Assembly: GCF_009856445.1 (NCBI RefSeq) | Contig: NZ_WMFA01000008.1 | Coordinates: 57,158-121,157 of the forward strand | Reading direction: 5' to 3' | From: Halobacillus litoralis | Lineage (GTDB): Bacteria > Bacillota > Bacilli > Bacillales > Halobacillaceae | Length of the DNA stretch: 64,000 nt | In this document: positions 49,971 to 59,186 of the stretch, one piece after another | How the letters are laid out: every line of letters starts with the position of its first letter | Position numbering within the stretch: position 1 is the stretch's first letter | Translations under genes and position numbers: made by a program | The notes under the pieces: model-generated | Databases searched by the model: none | Told to the model about the DNA's origin: nothing | What the model saw: only the letters and a program-made list of their open reading frames with translations

Positions 49971-51158
49971 TTAGCCCTCCCAAGCCGGAAGCATCTGACT
50001 GAGTGGTTTGTCCTTCCGATATCCAAGCACATATTCCGCCTGCATAATCGTATGGATTTCCCGCGTTCCTTCGTAAATGACGGGAGCTTTGGAATTCCTT
50101 AAATAACGTTCGACGGGATATTCGTTGGAATACCCGTATGCCCCGTGGATCTGCACGGCATCATCCGCCGCCTGGTTGGCGAAATCACACGCCTGCCATT
50201 TGGCAAGGGATGTTTCTCTCGTGTTTCTCACCCCTTTGTTCTTCAATGCACCTGCACGATAGACGAGCAGGCGGCTCATGTGTAAACCGGCCTCCATCTT
50301 CGCGATCATCTGCTGGACGAGCTGGTGCTTGCCGATTTCTTTTCCAAACGTTTTTCTCTCATGACAGTATTCTACACTAGCCTCAAGGCAAGCCATGATC
50401 TGTCCGCAGGCGCCAGCAGCAACCGTGAACCGGCCGCTGTCCAGGGCGGACATGGCGATTTTAAAGCCGTCCCCTTCGTCTCCGAGCAGGTTTTCTTTCG
50501 GTACTTTCATCTGATCAAAGAACAATTCGCCTGTATTGCCTGCCCGGATCCCGAGCTTTCCTTTCGTCGCTTTCGAAGAGAATCCTTCATAGGTCCTTTC
50601 CACAATAAAACAGGAAATCCCGTGGTGTTTCTTACTCTTATCCGTATAAGCAAACACTAAAAAGTGATCGGCCACATCACAGAGGGAAATCCATGTTTTC
50701 TGCCCGTTCAGTACATAATGATCACCGTCGAGGGTCGCAGTCGTCTGTAAGGCGGCAACGTCCGAACCTGCCGCCGGTTCCGTCAAACCGAAAGCCCCGA
50801 TTTTTTCACCTCTCGCCTGTGGAACCAAGTATTTCTGTTTCTGGGATTCTGTCGCCCACTGCAGGAGTGTCATGCTGTTCAAGCCGGTATGAACGGAAAC
50901 GGCTGTGCGGAAGGCCGTGTCTCCACGCTCGAGTTCTTCACAGACAATCGCGAGAGAATTGTAATCCATCCCGCTTCCGCCATAGGTCTCTGGAATGCAC
51001 ACACCCATCAGACCGAGCCCCGCCAGTTTTTTCAACGTCTGCTGATCGAAGTGTCCTTTCGCATCCCACTCGCCAATATTGGGCATGATTTCATGGTCGA
51101 CGAAACTTCGGACCGCTTTTCTTAACATCACTTGCTCATCACTGAAATCGAAGTTCAT
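49971..51158 (-). CDS. Acyl-CoA dehydrogenase, candidate glutaryl-CoA dehydrogenase
   Basis: A 395-residue FAD enzyme with the three-domain acyl-CoA dehydrogenase layout: DFSDEQVMLRKAVRSFVDHEI, FAD loop FGLTEPAAGSDVAALQTTA, KTWISL, ERKTFGKEIGKHQLVQ, AYGYSNEYPVERYLRNS and catalytic Glu in IYEGTREIHTI. Adjacent genes (class III CoA-transferase, and divergent lysine 6-dehydrogenase, aldehyde dehydrogenase, ThDP enzyme and aminotransferase) suggest glutaryl-CoA as substrate. Specificity residues cannot be judged by eye, and short- or branched-chain acyl-CoA remain alternatives. ATG with AAGGAG 8 nt upstream; 12 bp behind the CoA-transferase gene. Confidence 0.87.
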   Translation of the reverse strand: MNFDFSDEQVMLRKAVRSFVDHEIMPNIGEWDAKGHFDQQTLKKLAGLGLMGVCIPETYGGSGMDYNSLAIVCEELERGDTAFRTAVSVHTGLNSMTLLQWATESQKQKYLVPQARGEKIGAFGLTEPAAGSDVAALQTTATLDGDHYVLNGQKTWISLCDVADHFLVFAYTDKSKKHHGISCFIVERTYEGFSSKATKGKLGIRAGNTGELFFDQMKVPKENLLGDEGDGFKIAMSALDSGRFTVAAGACGQIMACLEASVEYCHERKTFGKEIGKHQLVQQMIAKMEAGLHMSRLLVYRAGALKNKGVRNTRETSLAKWQACDFANQAADDAVQIHGAYGYSNEYPVERYLRNSKAPVIYEGTREIHTIMQAEYVLGYRKDKPLSQMLPAWEG

Positions 51159-51170
51159 TTCGTTCACTCC

Positions 51171-52361
51171 TTAAACCTTGTGATCCTTTTTCCACTTGCG
51201 GATCGTATTTTTGTCGTACCCAAGTCCTGTAAGAATTTCTTCTGTATGTTCACCAGCATCCGGCGGGTGCTGTTTGTAATCCACCGGCGTGCGGGAGAGT
51301 TTCAGTGGACTGCCGATCATCTCCACATTACCTGCTTTCGGATGCTCAAGGTTGAGGAACATGTCACGGGCTTTCAACTGCTCATCGTTACGGACGTCTT
51401 CAAGTGTTTGAATCGGGCCGAAAGGGATGTGCTTCTCCTGACACCGGTCCTGCCAGTAAGCCGTTTTTTCTTGTGAAAAAAGTTCCTGCAAAATATATGA
51501 GAGCGCTTCTCTGTTTTCCACCCTTTTTGCATTGGTAGAAAATAAAGGATCCGAAGCAAGCGAAGGTTGTCCGACGACGGCGCATAGGTGGGCGAATTGA
51601 CGATCATTCCCGACAGCGATCACCATTTCACCATCACGGGAACGGAACGTCTGGTAGGGCACGATGTTGGCATGGTGGTTTCCGAGCCGTTGAGGGACTT
51701 TTCCGGTCATTAAAAAATTGCTCCCGATGTTGATGAGGGAACTGACGGCTGCATCATATAGAGACAGATCGATTTTTTGACCATATCCGGATCGTTCTCG
51801 TTCTAACAGAGCCGTTTGAATACCGATGCAGGCATACAAACCGGTAAGGATGTCCGTGATGGCCACACCTAATTTCTGGGGACCAGATTGGTCATCCCCT
51901 GTGATGCTCATCAGTCCGCTCATCGCCTGGATGATGAAGTCATAGCCGGGCAGCTGCTGATAGGGGCCTGTCTCTCCGAACCCCGTAATTGAGCAGAAGA
52001 CGATGCGCGGGTTGATTTCTTTTATATGGTCATACTCGAACCCGAGCCGCTCCATCGTTCCCGTCTTGAAATTATTGAGGACAACGTCACTTTCTCTGAC
52101 GAGCTTTTCCAACACTTCTTTTCCTTCACGAGACTTCAAATCCAGCGTCAAACTCTTCTTATTTCTGTTGGTACATAAATAATAAGCACTCACCCCTTCT
52201 TTGAAGGGAGGTCCCCATGTACGGGTTTCGTCACTGCCCCCGGGAGCTTCGACTTTAATGATTTCAGCGCCGAGATCTCCGAGGATCATCGAACAATAAG
52301 GTCCCGCGAGAACCCGGGTCAAATCGAGGACGCGGATGCCTTCCAATGCGGCGGTCACCAC
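51171..52361 (-). CDS. CaiB/BaiF (class III) CoA-transferase, candidate glutarate:CoA transferase
   Basis: A 396-residue interlocked-ring CoA-transferase: GIRVLDLTRVLAGPYCSMILGDLGAEIIKVE, NRNKKSLTLDLKS, GYDFIIQAMSGLMSITGD (catalytic Asp) and VPYQTFRSRDGEMVIAVGND. It moves CoA between carboxylic acids through an enzyme-bound anhydride. Its human relative SUGCT activates glutarate, fitting a role in forming glutaryl-CoA here. GTG start with AAAGGGTG upstream. First gene of the minus-strand transcript; a hairpin in its leader may attenuate it. Confidence 0.9.
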   Translation of the reverse strand: MVTAALEGIRVLDLTRVLAGPYCSMILGDLGAEIIKVEAPGGSDETRTWGPPFKEGVSAYYLCTNRNKKSLTLDLKSREGKEVLEKLVRESDVVLNNFKTGTMERLGFEYDHIKEINPRIVFCSITGFGETGPYQQLPGYDFIIQAMSGLMSITGDDQSGPQKLGVAITDILTGLYACIGIQTALLERERSGYGQKIDLSLYDAAVSSLINIGSNFLMTGKVPQRLGNHHANIVPYQTFRSRDGEMVIAVGNDRQFAHLCAVVGQPSLASDPLFSTNAKRVENREALSYILQELFSQEKTAYWQDRCQEKHIPFGPIQTLEDVRNDEQLKARDMFLNLEHPKAGNVEMIGSPLKLSRTPVDYKQHPPDAGEHTEEILTGLGYDKNTIRKWKKDHKV

Positions 52362-52386
52362 TCATCACACCCTTTCACGATAGAAA

Positions 52387-52427
52387 AAGCCAGAAGAACC
52401 CATACGACGTATGAATCCAACTGGCTT
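52387..52427 (-). promoter_or_regulatory. Leader hairpin between the divergent catabolic transcripts
   Basis: AAGCCAG (52387-52393) and CTGGCTT (52421-52427) flank the 13-nt palindrome CATACGACGTATG. Read on the minus strand it is followed by TTTTTC, 25 nt before the CoA-transferase start, so it may be an attenuator. The palindrome could instead be an operator for both directions. Confidence 0.6.
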
Positions 52428-52593
52428 GGGAAACACGGATCAATTCAGATAGGGGAGTTGTCCTTGACGGGCTATATCACACTATATGCAGCGATTTGGA
52501 AAAGATGACCTGAAAACTTTGTTTCATAGAATCATGGATGGATTAATAGGATAGAGCGATGGGACAACCACATTGTTTGAAGGGGGTCTTTCC

Positions 52594-53763
52594 ATGATCC
52601 AAAGCTCGAAGCAGGTGCAGAGCCTGCCACCCTATTTGTTTTCCATTTTTCATAAAAAGAAAGTCGCGTTGACCGCTCAAGGGGTTGATGTCATCGATCT
52701 CGGCATCGGGGCCCCGGATTTACCGACACCACCATTCATCATCGACCGTTTGACCGAAGAGGTACGCAAACCGAAGAACCATAAATATTCCCCGTACGGC
52801 GGCTGCCGGGAGTTCAGAGAGGCCGTCGCGGATTTCTATAGATCTCACTATGACGTGGATTTGGATCCAGAGACGGAAGTGCTGACACTGATCGGTTCGA
52901 AAGAAGGGATCGCCCATTTGATCAGTGCCGTCCTCGACCCGGGGGACGGGGTGCTTGCGCCGGATCCGGGCTATCCTGTCTATCAATCGGCGATCCATCT
53001 TGCTCATGGAGTGACCGTCCGCTTTCCATTGGATGAAGAAAACAGTTATGCACCGTTGTTCGATCAAATCTCTCCAAGGGATGTCTCCAGATCGAAAATG
53101 ATGCTGCTCAACTATCCGAACAACCCGACAGGCGGAACGGTCGATCTTGAGACGTTTGAGGAAGCGGTGCGCTTTGCGAAAGAACACCACCTTTCACTCA
53201 TCCAGGATGCCGCCTACGATCTCGTGACGTTCGGGGATTACAAGGCTCCCAGTCTATTACAGGTTCCTGGCGCGAAGGAAATCGCTGTCGAGTTCGGATC
53301 GCTTTCAAAAACGTTCAATATGTCCGGCTGGCGGCTTGGCTATGTCGTCGGCAATCAGGAGCTGATCCGTGCGCTCAGTGTGTACAAGAGCAACATGGAT
53401 ACGAGTCAGTTTTTACCGATCCAATTAGCTGGTGCTACAGCGCTGCGGAGTGATTTTTCATCGGTAAAAGCGAACAACCGGACCTACGAGCAGCGGCTCG
53501 ATCTAATGATGAACGCCTTTAATGGGATGAATATACAGGCGGAAAAACCGAAGGGGACCTTCTTTCTATGGGCGCGTGTGCCAGAAGGATATACCTCGCA
53601 GGAATTCTCTGAAAAAATGCTCGACGAAGCAGGCATCATTCTTACGCCTGGAACAGCTTTCGGTCAGAAAGGAGAAGGTTATTTCCGAATGAGCCTCTCT
53701 GTTCCGATCGAGCGGCTGCATGAAGCTTCGATACGAATGAGAAAAGCGATGAAGGGAGGCTGA
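52594..53763 (+). CDS. Class I/II PLP aminotransferase, candidate 2-aminoadipate aminotransferase
   Basis: A 389-residue fold-type I aminotransferase: IDLGIGAPDLPTPPFII, YSPYGGCREFREAVADFY, GSKEGIAHL, NYPNNPTGG, QDAAYDLVTF, the PLP-lysine in GSLSKTFNMSGWRLGYVVGN and the carboxylate Arg in YFRMSLSVP. It resembles LL-diaminopimelate/alanine aminotransferase-like enzymes. In this operon it would turn 2-aminoadipate into 2-oxoadipate. ATG chosen since AAGGGGGT lies 7 nt upstream. First of four tightly spaced genes (5 bp, -4 bp, 27 bp). Confidence 0.88.
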   Translation: MIQSSKQVQSLPPYLFSIFHKKKVALTAQGVDVIDLGIGAPDLPTPPFIIDRLTEEVRKPKNHKYSPYGGCREFREAVADFYRSHYDVDLDPETEVLTLIGSKEGIAHLISAVLDPGDGVLAPDPGYPVYQSAIHLAHGVTVRFPLDEENSYAPLFDQISPRDVSRSKMMLLNYPNNPTGGTVDLETFEEAVRFAKEHHLSLIQDAAYDLVTFGDYKAPSLLQVPGAKEIAVEFGSLSKTFNMSGWRLGYVVGNQELIRALSVYKSNMDTSQFLPIQLAGATALRSDFSSVKANNRTYEQRLDLMMNAFNGMNIQAEKPKGTFFLWARVPEGYTSQEFSEKMLDEAGIILTPGTAFGQKGEGYFRMSLSVPIERLHEASIRMRKAMKGG

Positions 53764-53768
53764 AGTCC

Positions 53769-55415
53769 ATGGATGAACGTCAGATGACGAGCGCGGAAGC
53801 CATCGTCTCCTGTCTGAAGAGGCAAGGCATTTCCAAAGTGTTTTGTGTACCAGGGGAGAGCTATCTTCCTGTGATGGATGCCATTTTAAAAGAGCCGGAC
53901 GTGGATCTCATCTCGGCCAGACACGAAGGCGGGGCCGCTTTCATGGCGGAAGGATACGCCAAAGCGAGTGGAAGTCCGGGCGTGGTGATGGCGACAAGAG
54001 GTGTCGGTGCAAGCAACCTTGCGATCGGTGTTCATACGGCCTGTCAGGACTCCACACCGATGGTCGTTCTCCTCGGACAGGTGCACACGAACTTCAGTGG
54101 ACGTGAAGGCTTCCAGGAAGTCGATCTTGAAGCTTTTTTCAGACCGATCGCTAAATGGGTGGCTGAAATCCGCGAACCGCCCCGGACGGCGGAATTTGTC
54201 CAACGGGCGCTCAGGATCGCTATGACCGGGAGGCCGGGACCCGTCGTCCTTGCTTTGCCCGAAGATGTCTTGAAAAAAGAAGCGCTCATGTCATTCGGAC
54301 CTGTTGTGAAAAGGCCGGCACCGAAGCCATCGGATCATGAAGTCATCGAGGTGGTCGACCGCCTCCGTTTAGCGGAACGTCCGCTGATTTTAGCGGGTGG
54401 GGGAGTGAAGCTTGCGGGTGCAGAAATGGTGTTGAAGCGACTGGCTTATAAATGGGGAGCTCCGATTGTGAGTGCGTTCCGACGTCATGATGTCTTTCCG
54501 AACGATGATATCCACTATTGCGGACATCTCGGGCTCGGCACCCATCCGAACATTTTAGAGACGATTTCTCAAGCGGATACAGTGCTCGCAATTGGGACAA
54601 GACTCTCGGAAGTAACGACACAGGACTATACGCTGTTAAAAAAGCAGACCTTGATCCACTGTGATATCGATGACGAGGTCTTAGGCAAAGTCTACCCTCC
54701 GGATGTGGGGATTGTTGCAGATGCCAACGAAATGCTCGAGGCTTTAGCTGCTGCCGCCTACGGAAGAGATTTGAGGGCTTGGACAAGCGCGAGACGGAAA
54801 GCCTACGAGGCGACGCTCGTGACAGAAGGTCGCAAAACATTGAACGGGGAAGTGATTTCCCTTTTGCAGGAGAACCTGCCGGAAGACAGTATCCTGACGA
54901 ACGATGCGGGAAACTTCGCCGGTTGGCTGCATACGTATTTTCAATTTAAGAAACATCGATATATAGGACCAACATCAGGTGCGATGGGGTACGGCATGCC
55001 GGCAGCCCTGGGAGCGAAGCTTGCTGATCCTGACAAAACGGTCGTCTCACTTTCGGGGGACGGGGGATTCATGATGACGATGCAGGAGATGGAAACAGCC
55101 GTCAGATATGACATTCCGATTATCAGCATCGTTTTTAATAACCGGATGTACGGAACGATCCGTATGCATCAGGAAATCCATTACCCGGGCGAAGTCATCG
55201 GTACGGATTTAGGGGAGGTCGCCTTTTCAAAAGTAGCGGAGAATCTGGGGGCGGCAGGTTTTTATGTGAAAACACAGGAAGAGTTCAGACGCGCGCTTGA
55301 TCAGGCGCTGGTTCTGGACAAGCCTGTCGTGATTGAAGTAGAAACAGATCCTGAGCAGATTTCATTATCGAAAACGATCAACCAATTAAGAAAAAAAGGG
55401 GGAGAATCAAAGTGA
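53769..55415 (+). CDS. ThDP-dependent enzyme, acetolactate synthase-like; candidate 2-oxoadipate decarboxylase
   Basis: A 548-residue three-domain ThDP enzyme: SAEAIVSCLKRQGISKVFCVPGESYLPVMDAI with the activating Glu in ISARHEGGAAFMAEGYAKAS, FREGF-like GREGFQEVDLEAFF, and the ThDP-Mg motif GDGGFMMTMQEMETAVRYDIPIISIVFNN. There is no small subunit gene and no biosynthetic neighbour, so it is unlikely to be the anabolic acetolactate synthase. Between an aminotransferase and an aldehyde dehydrogenase it would decarboxylate a 2-oxoacid; 2-oxoadipate to glutarate semialdehyde fits. Overlaps the next gene by 4 bp. Confidence 0.85.
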   Translation: MDERQMTSAEAIVSCLKRQGISKVFCVPGESYLPVMDAILKEPDVDLISARHEGGAAFMAEGYAKASGSPGVVMATRGVGASNLAIGVHTACQDSTPMVVLLGQVHTNFSGREGFQEVDLEAFFRPIAKWVAEIREPPRTAEFVQRALRIAMTGRPGPVVLALPEDVLKKEALMSFGPVVKRPAPKPSDHEVIEVVDRLRLAERPLILAGGGVKLAGAEMVLKRLAYKWGAPIVSAFRRHDVFPNDDIHYCGHLGLGTHPNILETISQADTVLAIGTRLSEVTTQDYTLLKKQTLIHCDIDDEVLGKVYPPDVGIVADANEMLEALAAAAYGRDLRAWTSARRKAYEATLVTEGRKTLNGEVISLLQENLPEDSILTNDAGNFAGWLHTYFQFKKHRYIGPTSGAMGYGMPAALGAKLADPDKTVVSLSGDGGFMMTMQEMETAVRYDIPIISIVFNNRMYGTIRMHQEIHYPGEVIGTDLGEVAFSKVAENLGAAGFYVKTQEEFRRALDQALVLDKPVVIEVETDPEQISLSKTINQLRKKGGESK

Positions 55416-56908
55416 CATTGATTCATGAGGAGCAGTTAAAGAATTTCATAGATGGTAAATGGTTGGACCCGTCTTCCGGCAAGGCGGCAGCCGTCGTCAA
55501 TCCGGCGACATCCGAAACGTTGGTGCACGTCCCTCTCTCTGCCGCTTCTGATGTAGAAGAAGCGACAAGGGCAGCGAAAAAAGCGCAGAAAACATGGGCA
55601 CTCGTGCCGGCACCACAGCGAGCCGAAGTGTTGTACCGCGTCGGTTTAATTATGAAAGAACGCAAAGAGCGTCTCTCCCAGCTGTTGACGATGGAAAACG
55701 GAAAGGTCATTGAAGAAGCACGGGGAGAAGTTCAGGAAGGCATCGACATGGCCTTCTATATGGCAGGGGAAGGCCGCCGACTGTTCGGGCAGACGACACC
55801 TTCAGAGTTGAAGGATAAATTTGCGATGAGCGTCCGCGCGCCCGTCGGCGTCGTCGGCATCATTACCCCGTGGAACTTTCCGATTGCGATTGCGACATGG
55901 AAGTCCTTCCCGGCGATCGTTGCCGGAAACGCGGTCGTATGGAAGCCGGCAACAGAAACTCCGATCATGGCCTATGAACTGGCGAAGATTTTCGAAGAAG
56001 CCGGTCTGCCGAAAGGGGTCATCAATGTCGTATTCGGCTCGGGTTCCACAGTAGGAGAAGCGATGATCGAGCAGGACGACATCCGCGTCATTTCTTTTAC
56101 AGGATCGAATGAAGTCGGTCGCGGCATCGCAGGGAAATGCGGCCAGCGTCTCAAGAAAGTTTCCCTGGAAATGGGCGGGAAAAACGGTGTGATCGTCATG
56201 GATGATGCCGACTTATCCCTAGCGGTGGAAGGCATTCTGTGGAGTGCCTATGGGACAAGCGGCCAGCGCTGCACCGCCTGCAGCCGCGTCATGGTTCATG
56301 AAAAGGTGAAAGATGAACTGGAAGAGCGCCTGCAGAAGGAGATCGCCAAACTTTCGATCGGAAATGGACTGGATGAATCGATCAAAGTCGGACCGATCAT
56401 CAACCGGGCAGGTCTTGAAAAAGTGAAAAGCTACATCAGCGTCGGGAAGGAAGAAGGAGCGAAACTTCTCACAGGCGGCTATATCATGGAGAACGGCGAT
56501 CATAAGAAAGGAAACTACTTTGCTCCGACGTTATTCACGGACGTGAAACCGGATATGCGCATCGCCCAGGAAGAAATTTTCGGGCCGGTCGTATCCTTGA
56601 TTCCTGTGAAAAGTTTTGAGGAAGCTGTTGAAATCAACAACAGTGTGGAATTCGGCTTATCGAGTTCGATCTTCACACAAAATGTGAACCAGGTATTCGC
56701 CGCTCAGCGGGATTTAGATACAGGCATCGTTTATGTGAATGCAGGGACGACAGGAGCTGAAATCCACCTGCCATTCGGGGGGACGAAGGGGACCGGAAAT
56801 GGCCACAGGGATTCTGGAGTGGCTGCCCTCGATGTGTTCACCGAATGGAAAGCGGTGTACGTCGATTTCAGCGGGAAACTGCAGCGTGCCCAAATCGATG
56901 TCGAGTAA
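55412..56908 (+). CDS. NAD(P)-dependent aldehyde dehydrogenase (aminoadipate and/or glutarate semialdehyde)
   Basis: A 498-residue ALDH superfamily enzyme: ITPWNFPIAIATWKSFPAIVAGNAVVWKPA, GSNEVGRGIA, catalytic Glu in LEMGGKNGVIV, catalytic Cys in SGQRCTACSRV, EEIFGPVVSLIPVKSFEEAVEINNSVEFGLSSSIFT. The ending GTTGAEIHLPFGGTKGTGNGHRDSG resembles the ALDH7-like group to which aminoadipate semialdehyde dehydrogenases belong. With lysine 6-dehydrogenase immediately downstream, 2-aminoadipate 6-semialdehyde is the first candidate, glutarate semialdehyde the second. GTG start with AAAGGGGGAG upstream. Confidence 0.88.
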   Translation: MTLIHEEQLKNFIDGKWLDPSSGKAAAVVNPATSETLVHVPLSAASDVEEATRAAKKAQKTWALVPAPQRAEVLYRVGLIMKERKERLSQLLTMENGKVIEEARGEVQEGIDMAFYMAGEGRRLFGQTTPSELKDKFAMSVRAPVGVVGIITPWNFPIAIATWKSFPAIVAGNAVVWKPATETPIMAYELAKIFEEAGLPKGVINVVFGSGSTVGEAMIEQDDIRVISFTGSNEVGRGIAGKCGQRLKKVSLEMGGKNGVIVMDDADLSLAVEGILWSAYGTSGQRCTACSRVMVHEKVKDELEERLQKEIAKLSIGNGLDESIKVGPIINRAGLEKVKSYISVGKEEGAKLLTGGYIMENGDHKKGNYFAPTLFTDVKPDMRIAQEEIFGPVVSLIPVKSFEEAVEINNSVEFGLSSSIFTQNVNQVFAAQRDLDTGIVYVNAGTTGAEIHLPFGGTKGTGNGHRDSGVAALDVFTEWKAVYVDFSGKLQRAQIDVE

Positions 56909-56935
56909 TTTTACAGAGAAAAAGGAGTGCGGACT

Positions 56936-58081
56936 ATGAAAGTAGCTGTTCTAGGGTCTGGATTGATGGGAAAAGAAGCGGCGCGCGATCTCGTCCATAG
57001 TTCGGGAGTAGAGAAAGTCGGACTCGCCGATATCGACCTCGACCGCGCGCAACGGGTCTCTGATTCATTGAACTCTTCCAAAATCCAAGGTTTCAAAGTG
57101 GATGCCGGAAACCAGACCGAACTGGCGGAGTTCATCAGCCATTATGATGTCGTCATCAATGCCCTTTTCTACTCCTTCAATGAAATCGTAGCCAAAACAG
57201 CGATCGAAGTCGGGGTCCATTCCGTCGACTTAGGGGGACACATCGGTCACATCACCGATAAAGTGCTCGAGCTCGATGAACAGGCGAAAGCAGCGGGAGT
57301 AACGGTCATTCCGGATCTTGGCGTCGCTCCAGGCATGATCAACATTTTGTCAGGGTACGGCGCAGGAAAGCTTGATAAGTTGGAAGCGATCCGCCTGTTC
57401 GTGGGCGGTATTCCGGTGAGACCGGATCCACCACTTGAGTACAACCATGTGTTTTCCATGGAAGGATTGCTGGACCATTATTCCGATCCTTCGACAATCA
57501 TCAGGGATGGAAGACTGCGGGAAGTGGAGTCGTTGACGGAAGTTGAAAACATCTATTTTGAACGATTCGGTCCACTGGAAGCTTTCCATACCTCCGGCGG
57601 GACGTCGACGCTGTTGAAATCTTACCCGCACATCGACAGTCTCGAGTACAAGACGATCCGTTACCCCGGACATGCCGAGAAAATGAAGCTGCTCGTCGAT
57701 CTCAACCTGACAGGAGCGGATCAGGTCGTTAATATCCGCGGGATGGAAATCAAGACGAGGGAAGTGCTGCTGAAGAGCATCGATCCACTGCTTGAGCTGA
57801 AGGATAAAGACGATGCCGTCCTGCTCCGTGTCATCGTAGGCGGAGAGAAAGACGGTGTACGGAAGTCGTGTGAATATGAAATGGTCACCTATAAAGACAG
57901 AGCGACGAATGTAACCGCGATGGCCCGCGCAACAGCGAACACCATCTCTGTCGTTGCTCAAATGATCGGGGGAGGAACGATCACGAAACGAGGCGTATGC
58001 CCTCCGGAAACGATTGTTCCAGGTGATGTTTATATCGATGAAATGATGCGGCGCGGAGTTGTGATCAGAGAACAAGCGTAG
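56936..58081 (+). CDS. lysDH: L-lysine 6-dehydrogenase (saccharopine dehydrogenase family)
   Basis: A 381-residue NAD-dependent enzyme that oxidises the epsilon-amino group of lysine to allysine/piperideine-6-carboxylate (EC 1.4.1.18). [22 protein letters not shown] is the Rossmann loop; [84 protein letters not shown] and [19 protein letters not shown] follow very closely the Geobacillus lysine dehydrogenase as I remember it. AAAGGAGTG lies 8 nt before the ATG. Last gene of the four-gene plus-strand operon, and the best clue to its purpose. Confidence 0.9.
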   Translation: MKVAVLGSGLMGKEAARDLVHSSGVEKVGLADIDLDRAQRVSDSLNSSKIQGFKVDAGNQTELAEFISHYDVVINALFYSFNEIVAKTAIEVGVHSVDLGGHIGHITDKVLELDEQAKAAGVTVIPDLGVAPGMINILSGYGAGKLDKLEAIRLFVGGIPVRPDPPLEYNHVFSMEGLLDHYSDPSTIIRDGRLREVESLTEVENIYFERFGPLEAFHTSGGTSTLLKSYPHIDSLEYKTIRYPGHAEKMKLLVDLNLTGADQVVNIRGMEIKTREVLLKSIDPLLELKDKDDAVLLRVIVGGEKDGVRKSCEYEMVTYKDRATNVTAMARATANTISVVAQMIGGGTITKRGVCPPETIVPGDVYIDEMMRRGVVIREQA

Positions 58082-58106
58082 GGTTGGGATGGTTATCTTT
58101 TGATGT

Positions 58107-58316
58107 GGTGCCAGGCACTGTTATGCTTTTTTCGGTGCCTGACACTGCCGTTTGTTTTTTGGTGACAGGCACCAAACCGAATGCTCATGGTGCCAGACTT
58201 TCTGTGAAGAAAATTACATGTAAGGGCCGGGCGGTTGTCCGGTCCTTTTCATGTGTTTTGGTTGTTCCATTTTCGTGGTACCAGGTACAGAAAAAATTTT
58301 TACGTACCTGGTACCA
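58107..58316. repeat. Cluster of GGTGCC/GGTACC-type palindromes, with a terminator
   Basis: GGTGCCAGGCACT (58107), GGTGCCTGACACT (58134), GGTGACAGGCACC (58161) and GGTGCCAGAC (58189) are variants of one imperfect palindrome. At 58276-58288 and 58304-58316 TGGTACCAGGTAC and GTACCTGGTACCA form a perfect 13-bp inverted pair around an A/T core. A further CAGGTACCTG lies at about 59105. AAGGGCCGG/CCGGTCCTT (58222-58247) followed by TTTT likely ends the lysine operon. The 450-bp gap has no gene I support. Confidence 0.7.
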
Positions 58317-58534
58317 ACAGATAAGTGCCTTGTGTGAGGTTTTATGCTCAATATTTCACATACAAGTATGAAATTTTTACATGGAGTTTAGGAACTGAAG
58401 AATGAAAACGGTTATCCTAGGGGTAAGCTGGACGGTTTGTTAAAGCTTTGTGAATAAAGCAACAAACGACAGATAATGAGTTTAAAAGAACGTATGATTA
58501 GGTATGTATAATGAAAAACGGGGAGTGCGTATAG

Positions 58535-58825
58535 GTGCATATAAATGGAATTGAGAACCTCAAGTTTCACAGTCAGTTGAGTTTGAAGCAAGTAGAGGAT
58601 CGTGTCATCATAACGGCAGACTTTCCGAGAGAGTTGCGTGTAGAATTAGGGATGAGAGAACCCTTTTTATACGTCACCCTTTATGTCAGGGGCGGGGAGC
58701 GCATTAAAATTATCGATGAAGATAATGCTACGTTACACATTCCATCGAAGAAGGATTTTGAACGGAACACCTACAATAAGATCATCAATTTCGCCAAGGA
58801 GCATGCGAAGCAATTCCGTTCTTGA
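58535..58825 (+). CDS. Hypothetical protein, 96 aa
   Basis: GTG-initiated (GGGGAGTG about 8 nt upstream). The product alternates beta-like stretches (DRVIITADFPRELRVELGMREPFLYVTLYVRGG, RIKIIDED) and ends in a lysine-rich helix (KDFERNTYNKIINFAKEHAKQF). No family recognised. A good terminator follows. Confidence 0.65.
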   Translation: MHINGIENLKFHSQLSLKQVEDRVIITADFPRELRVELGMREPFLYVTLYVRGGERIKIIDEDNATLHIPSKKDFERNTYNKIINFAKEHAKQFRS

Positions 58826-58915
58826 TATGTGGAGCAGTGTCCCTTGGAGTGCCTTAGGTAACATCTGCTTTTTAAAAAAATAATCGATATTTTCTTGTTC
58901 TTCAGAAAAAGTGGA

Positions 58916-58968
58916 ACCAGTAATGTGCCTTTCAGCAAATAAAAGGCAAACATTACTGGTCTTTTATT
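58916..58968 (+). terminator. Terminator-like hairpin
   Basis: ACCAGTAATGT and ACATTACTGGT pair perfectly, with inner GCCTTT/AAAGGC, and CTTTTATTT follows. It is 90 nt past the preceding gene. The rest of the 430-bp gap to the DUF5068 gene contains no gene. Confidence 0.72.
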
Positions 58969-59186
58969 TGCCTTGAAACTTGGTCTTCTATAAAAGAGAA
59001 GCTGTTTTGCTGGGATCTTTTTTTACCAGGGTAAACATTCGAATCAAAAGGGGAAAGCATTAAGATCCTCTTTTGCAACCTATCACACCTTATTACTCGT
59101 CCCCAGGTACCTGGCTCCTATTCTTTGAAAAAAATCAAGAACTTTTTGCTATATCATCTTTGAATAACTAGAACGAGATAATAGTT

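Noticed and set aside
52362..52593. Lysine riboswitch in front of the lysine locus
   Set aside because: The gap is short for both an aptamer and two promoters, and I find none of the conserved lysine-aptamer segments.
53769..55415. Biosynthetic acetolactate synthase large subunit
   Set aside because: No regulatory small subunit or ilv/leu neighbours; the catabolic context favours a decarboxylase.
57350..58075. 241-codon ORF antisense to lysine 6-dehydrogenase
   Set aside because: Shadow frame with His/Arg-rich composition and no ribosome binding site; the sense gene is unambiguous.
58084..58371. 95-codon plus-strand ORF after lysDH
   Set aside because: It spans the palindrome cluster and a terminator, has no ribosome binding site, and its residues reflect the repeated DNA motifs.
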